A stretch of DNA of 6,888 bases from Streptomyces sp. NRRL WC-3549 (GTDB lineage Bacteria; Actinomycetota; Actinomycetes; Streptomycetales; Streptomycetaceae). Position 1 is the stretch's first letter. The number at the start of each line of letters is the position of its first letter. Location of the stretch: assembly GCF_000721935.1 (NCBI RefSeq), contig NZ_KL585426.1:112981-119868 (forward strand), read 5' to 3'. The notes beneath the pieces are model-generated. The model had not been told where the DNA came from, searched no databases, and saw nothing but the letters and a program-made list of their open reading frames with translations. Below, one piece after another: positions 6,028 to 6,888 of the stretch. A program made the translations under genes and the position numbers.

Positions 6028-6072
6028 ACCGCTGGGCACCGAGGCGGTCTCCCGAGCCGGGTGCCCACCGGG

Positions 6073-6168
6073 CCGGGACCCGTGAGCGGGACGTCCACCG
6101 GACCGCGGTCCTGCCGTCCCGGGACCCCCGCGCCGGTCCCGGGCCCGATGGCGGATGACCGGTCCCGG
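6073..6168. repeat. Cluster of CCGGGACC/GGTCCCGG repeats between genes
   Basis: The octamer occurs four times exactly in 96 bp: CCGGGACC at 6073-6080 and 6119-6126, and its complement GGTCCCGG at 6135-6142 and 6161-6168. Additional perfect palindromes lie in the cluster at 6100-6111 (GGACCGCGGTCC) and 6116-6125 (GTCCCGGGAC). The cluster fills most of the 186-bp region (6014-6199) between the DUF309 gene and the three-TM gene. Confidence 0.6.
6118..6143 (-). terminator. Perfect 9-bp inverted repeat, second hairpin after DUF309
   Basis: CCCGGGACC (6118-6126) and GGTCCCGGG (6135-6143) are exact complements around an 8-nt loop. It would follow the first hairpin in the DUF309 transcript and could act as a tandem terminator or as a 3'-end stabiliser. 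There is no U-tract. Confidence 0.45.
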
Positions 6169-6192
6169 CGGCCCGTACCGGCCCAGGACCGG
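6159..6192 (-). terminator. Probable terminator of the DUF309 gene
   Basis: In minus-strand RNA, CCGGUCCUGG (6192-6183) can pair with CCGGGACCGG (6168-6159) as a 10-bp stem with one G-U wobble and a 14-nt loop. It starts seven bases after the stop codon (6202-6200). The first arm is also part of a perfect 14-bp palindrome, CAGGACCGGTCCTG (6184-6197), giving an alternative shorter fold. Confidence 0.5.
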
Positions 6193-6199
6193 TCCTGAA

Positions 6200-6718
6200 T
6201 CAGTGGCCGTCCTCCCGAGGGCCCGGCCGCAGCCGGGGCGCCTCCGCCGCCGCGTCCACCACACCCCCGCCGCCGGGACGGCCCGCCGCCTCCACCCGGC
6301 CGGCCAGTTCCCGCGCCCAGCCGGCCAGCGGTCCCACCCCGATCCCGTACGGAGCCGGCCGCCCGAACGCCTCCACCGCGGCCGCTCCCCTTCGCAGCAG
6401 ACGTGCCCCGCCCGCCGCGTTGCCCCGGGCGGCGTGGGTCAGCCCCACCGCCATCTGCGCCAGGCCCCGCCACAACTCGCGCTCGGCGTCCGGCCCCGAC
6501 TTCCAGGCGTCCTCGAACACCTCGTGCGCATGGAAGGGCATCCCCGCGTCCAGCAGCCGCTGCGCCTCGCGCACCGTCTCCTCCGGGGAACGCACCACAC
6601 CCTCCGGCTGGCGCTCCACCCCCTCGGCCCCGTACGGCAGGGGGCGCCCCAGCCCGTCCCGGGGGCGCGCATTGCGCGCCCGCCCTTCTTCATCACGGTC
6701 CCTACGTGCTTCGTCCAC
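6200..6718 (-). CDS. DUF309 domain protein
   Basis: This 172-residue protein contains an actinobacterial N-terminal motif, RNARPRDGLGRPLPYG (residues 15-30), and the DUF309 signature PFHAHEVFEDAW (61-72), followed by the helical stretch ERELWRGLAQMAVGLTHAARGNAAGGARLLRRG. The family is small, all-helical and of unproven function; it has been described as putative metal-dependent hydrolases because of the conserved HxxHEV-type residues, which are present here. The Gly/Ala-rich C-terminus (about 145-172) looks disordered. The GTG at 6718 was chosen because it begins just before the conserved region and follows a -10-like CACAAT by six bases. A longer reading from an ATG at 6805 would run through the divergent promoter region and adds no conserved sequence. 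The protein is probably cytoplasmic. It is the upstream neighbour of the three-TM gene but separated by hairpins, so co-transcription is unlikely. Confidence 0.85.
   Translation of the reverse strand: MDEARRDRDEEGRARNARPRDGLGRPLPYGAEGVERQPEGVVRSPEETVREAQRLLDAGMPFHAHEVFEDAWKSGPDAERELWRGLAQMAVGLTHAARGNAAGGARLLRRGAAAVEAFGRPAPYGIGVGPLAGWARELAGRVEAAGRPGGGGVVDAAAEAPRLRPGPREDGH
6663..6681. repeat. Perfect hairpin near the 5' end of the DUF309 gene
   Basis: GGGCGCGC (6663-6670) and GCGCGCCC (6674-6681) form 8-bp arms with a 3-nt loop, within codons 13-19 of the gene. The encoded residues (RARNAR) belong to a motif typical of the family, so the symmetry may partly reflect codon choice. Confidence 0.5.
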
Positions 6719-6724
6719 TCCACG

Positions 6725-6730
6725 ATTGTG
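6725..6730 (-). promoter_or_regulatory. Candidate -10 element, leaderless start of DUF309
   Basis: CACAAT on the minus strand is followed by six bases and the GTG at 6718. The only purine run, GGAG, abuts or overlaps the start codon and cannot serve as a ribosome binding site. No convincing -35 is visible. Confidence 0.35.
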
Positions 6731-6784
6731 CCCCGCACCTGCGGATTGCCGCAGGAACCCTGTCCGTGGACACCCGCGCACGAC

Positions 6785-6824
6785 TAGGCTCGGAGCCCTC
6801 CGCAACCACCTTGGGAAGGGGAGG
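6785..6824 (+). promoter_or_regulatory. Candidate promoter and strong ribosome binding site for the rightmost gene
   Basis: TAGGCT (6785-6790) fits a -10 element, giving a leader of about 29 nt. GGGAAGGGGAGG (6813-6824) is a long purine Shine-Dalgarno region just before the ATG at 6826. The -35 region is unclear. In contrast to DUF309 on the other side of this 107-bp divergent region, this gene has a conventional leader. Confidence 0.45.
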
Positions 6825-6825
6825 C

Positions 6826-6888
6826 ATGAAGCCGTCCCGGCCGTTGTACGAGCGCGAACCGGAACTCGCCGCCGCAGCAGAGGCGGGG
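6826..6888 (+). CDS. 5' end of a gene, possibly an ATP-binding (AAA/LuxR-type) regulator
   Basis: Only 21 codons are in the window, beginning MKPSRPLYEREPELAAAAEA. The LYEREPEL segment resembles the [GE]RExEL motif that opens the AAA ATPase domain of many Streptomyces LuxR-family or related ATP-binding regulators, but this is too short to be sure. The start is well supported by the strong Shine-Dalgarno region and the -10-like hexamer upstream. Confidence 0.5.
   Translation, partial: MKPSRPLYEREPELAAAAEAG

Noticed and set aside
4430..6028. A plus-strand 532-residue open frame across the permease and the three-TM gene
   Set aside because: It overlaps the well-supported permease in another frame and lacks any recognisable domain.
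6200..6805. A 201-residue DUF309 protein starting at the ATG at 6805
   Set aside because: The extra 29 residues lie over the divergent promoter region and show no conserved sequence; the GTG at 6718 fits the family and the -10 position better.
1..6888. CRISPR array, tRNA or rRNA genes, or a new defence-type system
   Set aside because: No regularly spaced repeats, no tRNA-like cloverleaf and no nuclease, toxin or reverse-transcriptase motifs were seen; the genes belong to ordinary metabolic, transport and regulatory families.

Overview
The window is very GC-rich, with coding frames that end most codons in G or C, Ala/Arg/Gly/Pro-rich proteins and several starts without a Shine-Dalgarno site. 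This points to an actinomycete, most likely Streptomyces or a close relative. Protein families below were recognised from sequence motifs only; no database search was run.

Left part (1-4484, minus strand) is a carbohydrate-utilisation locus, read right to left. It holds a DeoR/LacI-type hybrid regulator (4484-3321), the first 135 codons of a Tat-exported sugar-binding lipoprotein (3226-2822), a D-2-hydroxyacid dehydrogenase without its N-terminus (about 2820-1873), and a DUF2264 protein that overlaps it by 4 bp and runs off the left edge. The binding-protein fragment runs directly into the dehydrogenase at about 2821, in a different reading frame. The rest of the binding protein, the expected ABC permeases and the dehydrogenase start are absent. 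The simplest reading is an internal operon deletion (or an assembly collapse) that broke two genes and left the regulator and the DUF2264 gene.

Middle part (4485-5528) is a divergent regulatory region with a palindromic operator candidate in front of the regulator, a G-quadruplex-capable tract, and then a TauE/SafE (TSUP) family permease on the plus strand. This permease converges on the next gene. Both stop codons lie in the base of one shared GC-rich hairpin.

Right part (5525-6888) has an unrecognised 162-residue protein with three predicted membrane segments (minus), an intergenic region of nested GGTCCCGG/CCGGGACC inverted repeats, a DUF309 protein (minus), and the first 21 codons of a divergent plus-strand gene, possibly an ATP-binding regulator.

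Three genes (TSUP permease, 162-residue protein, DUF309) have a -10-like hexamer 6-10 nt before the start and no usable ribosome binding site, suggesting leaderless or near-leaderless mRNAs. No RNA genes, insertion sequences or CRISPR arrays were seen, and no gene-free stretch exceeds about 215 bp.
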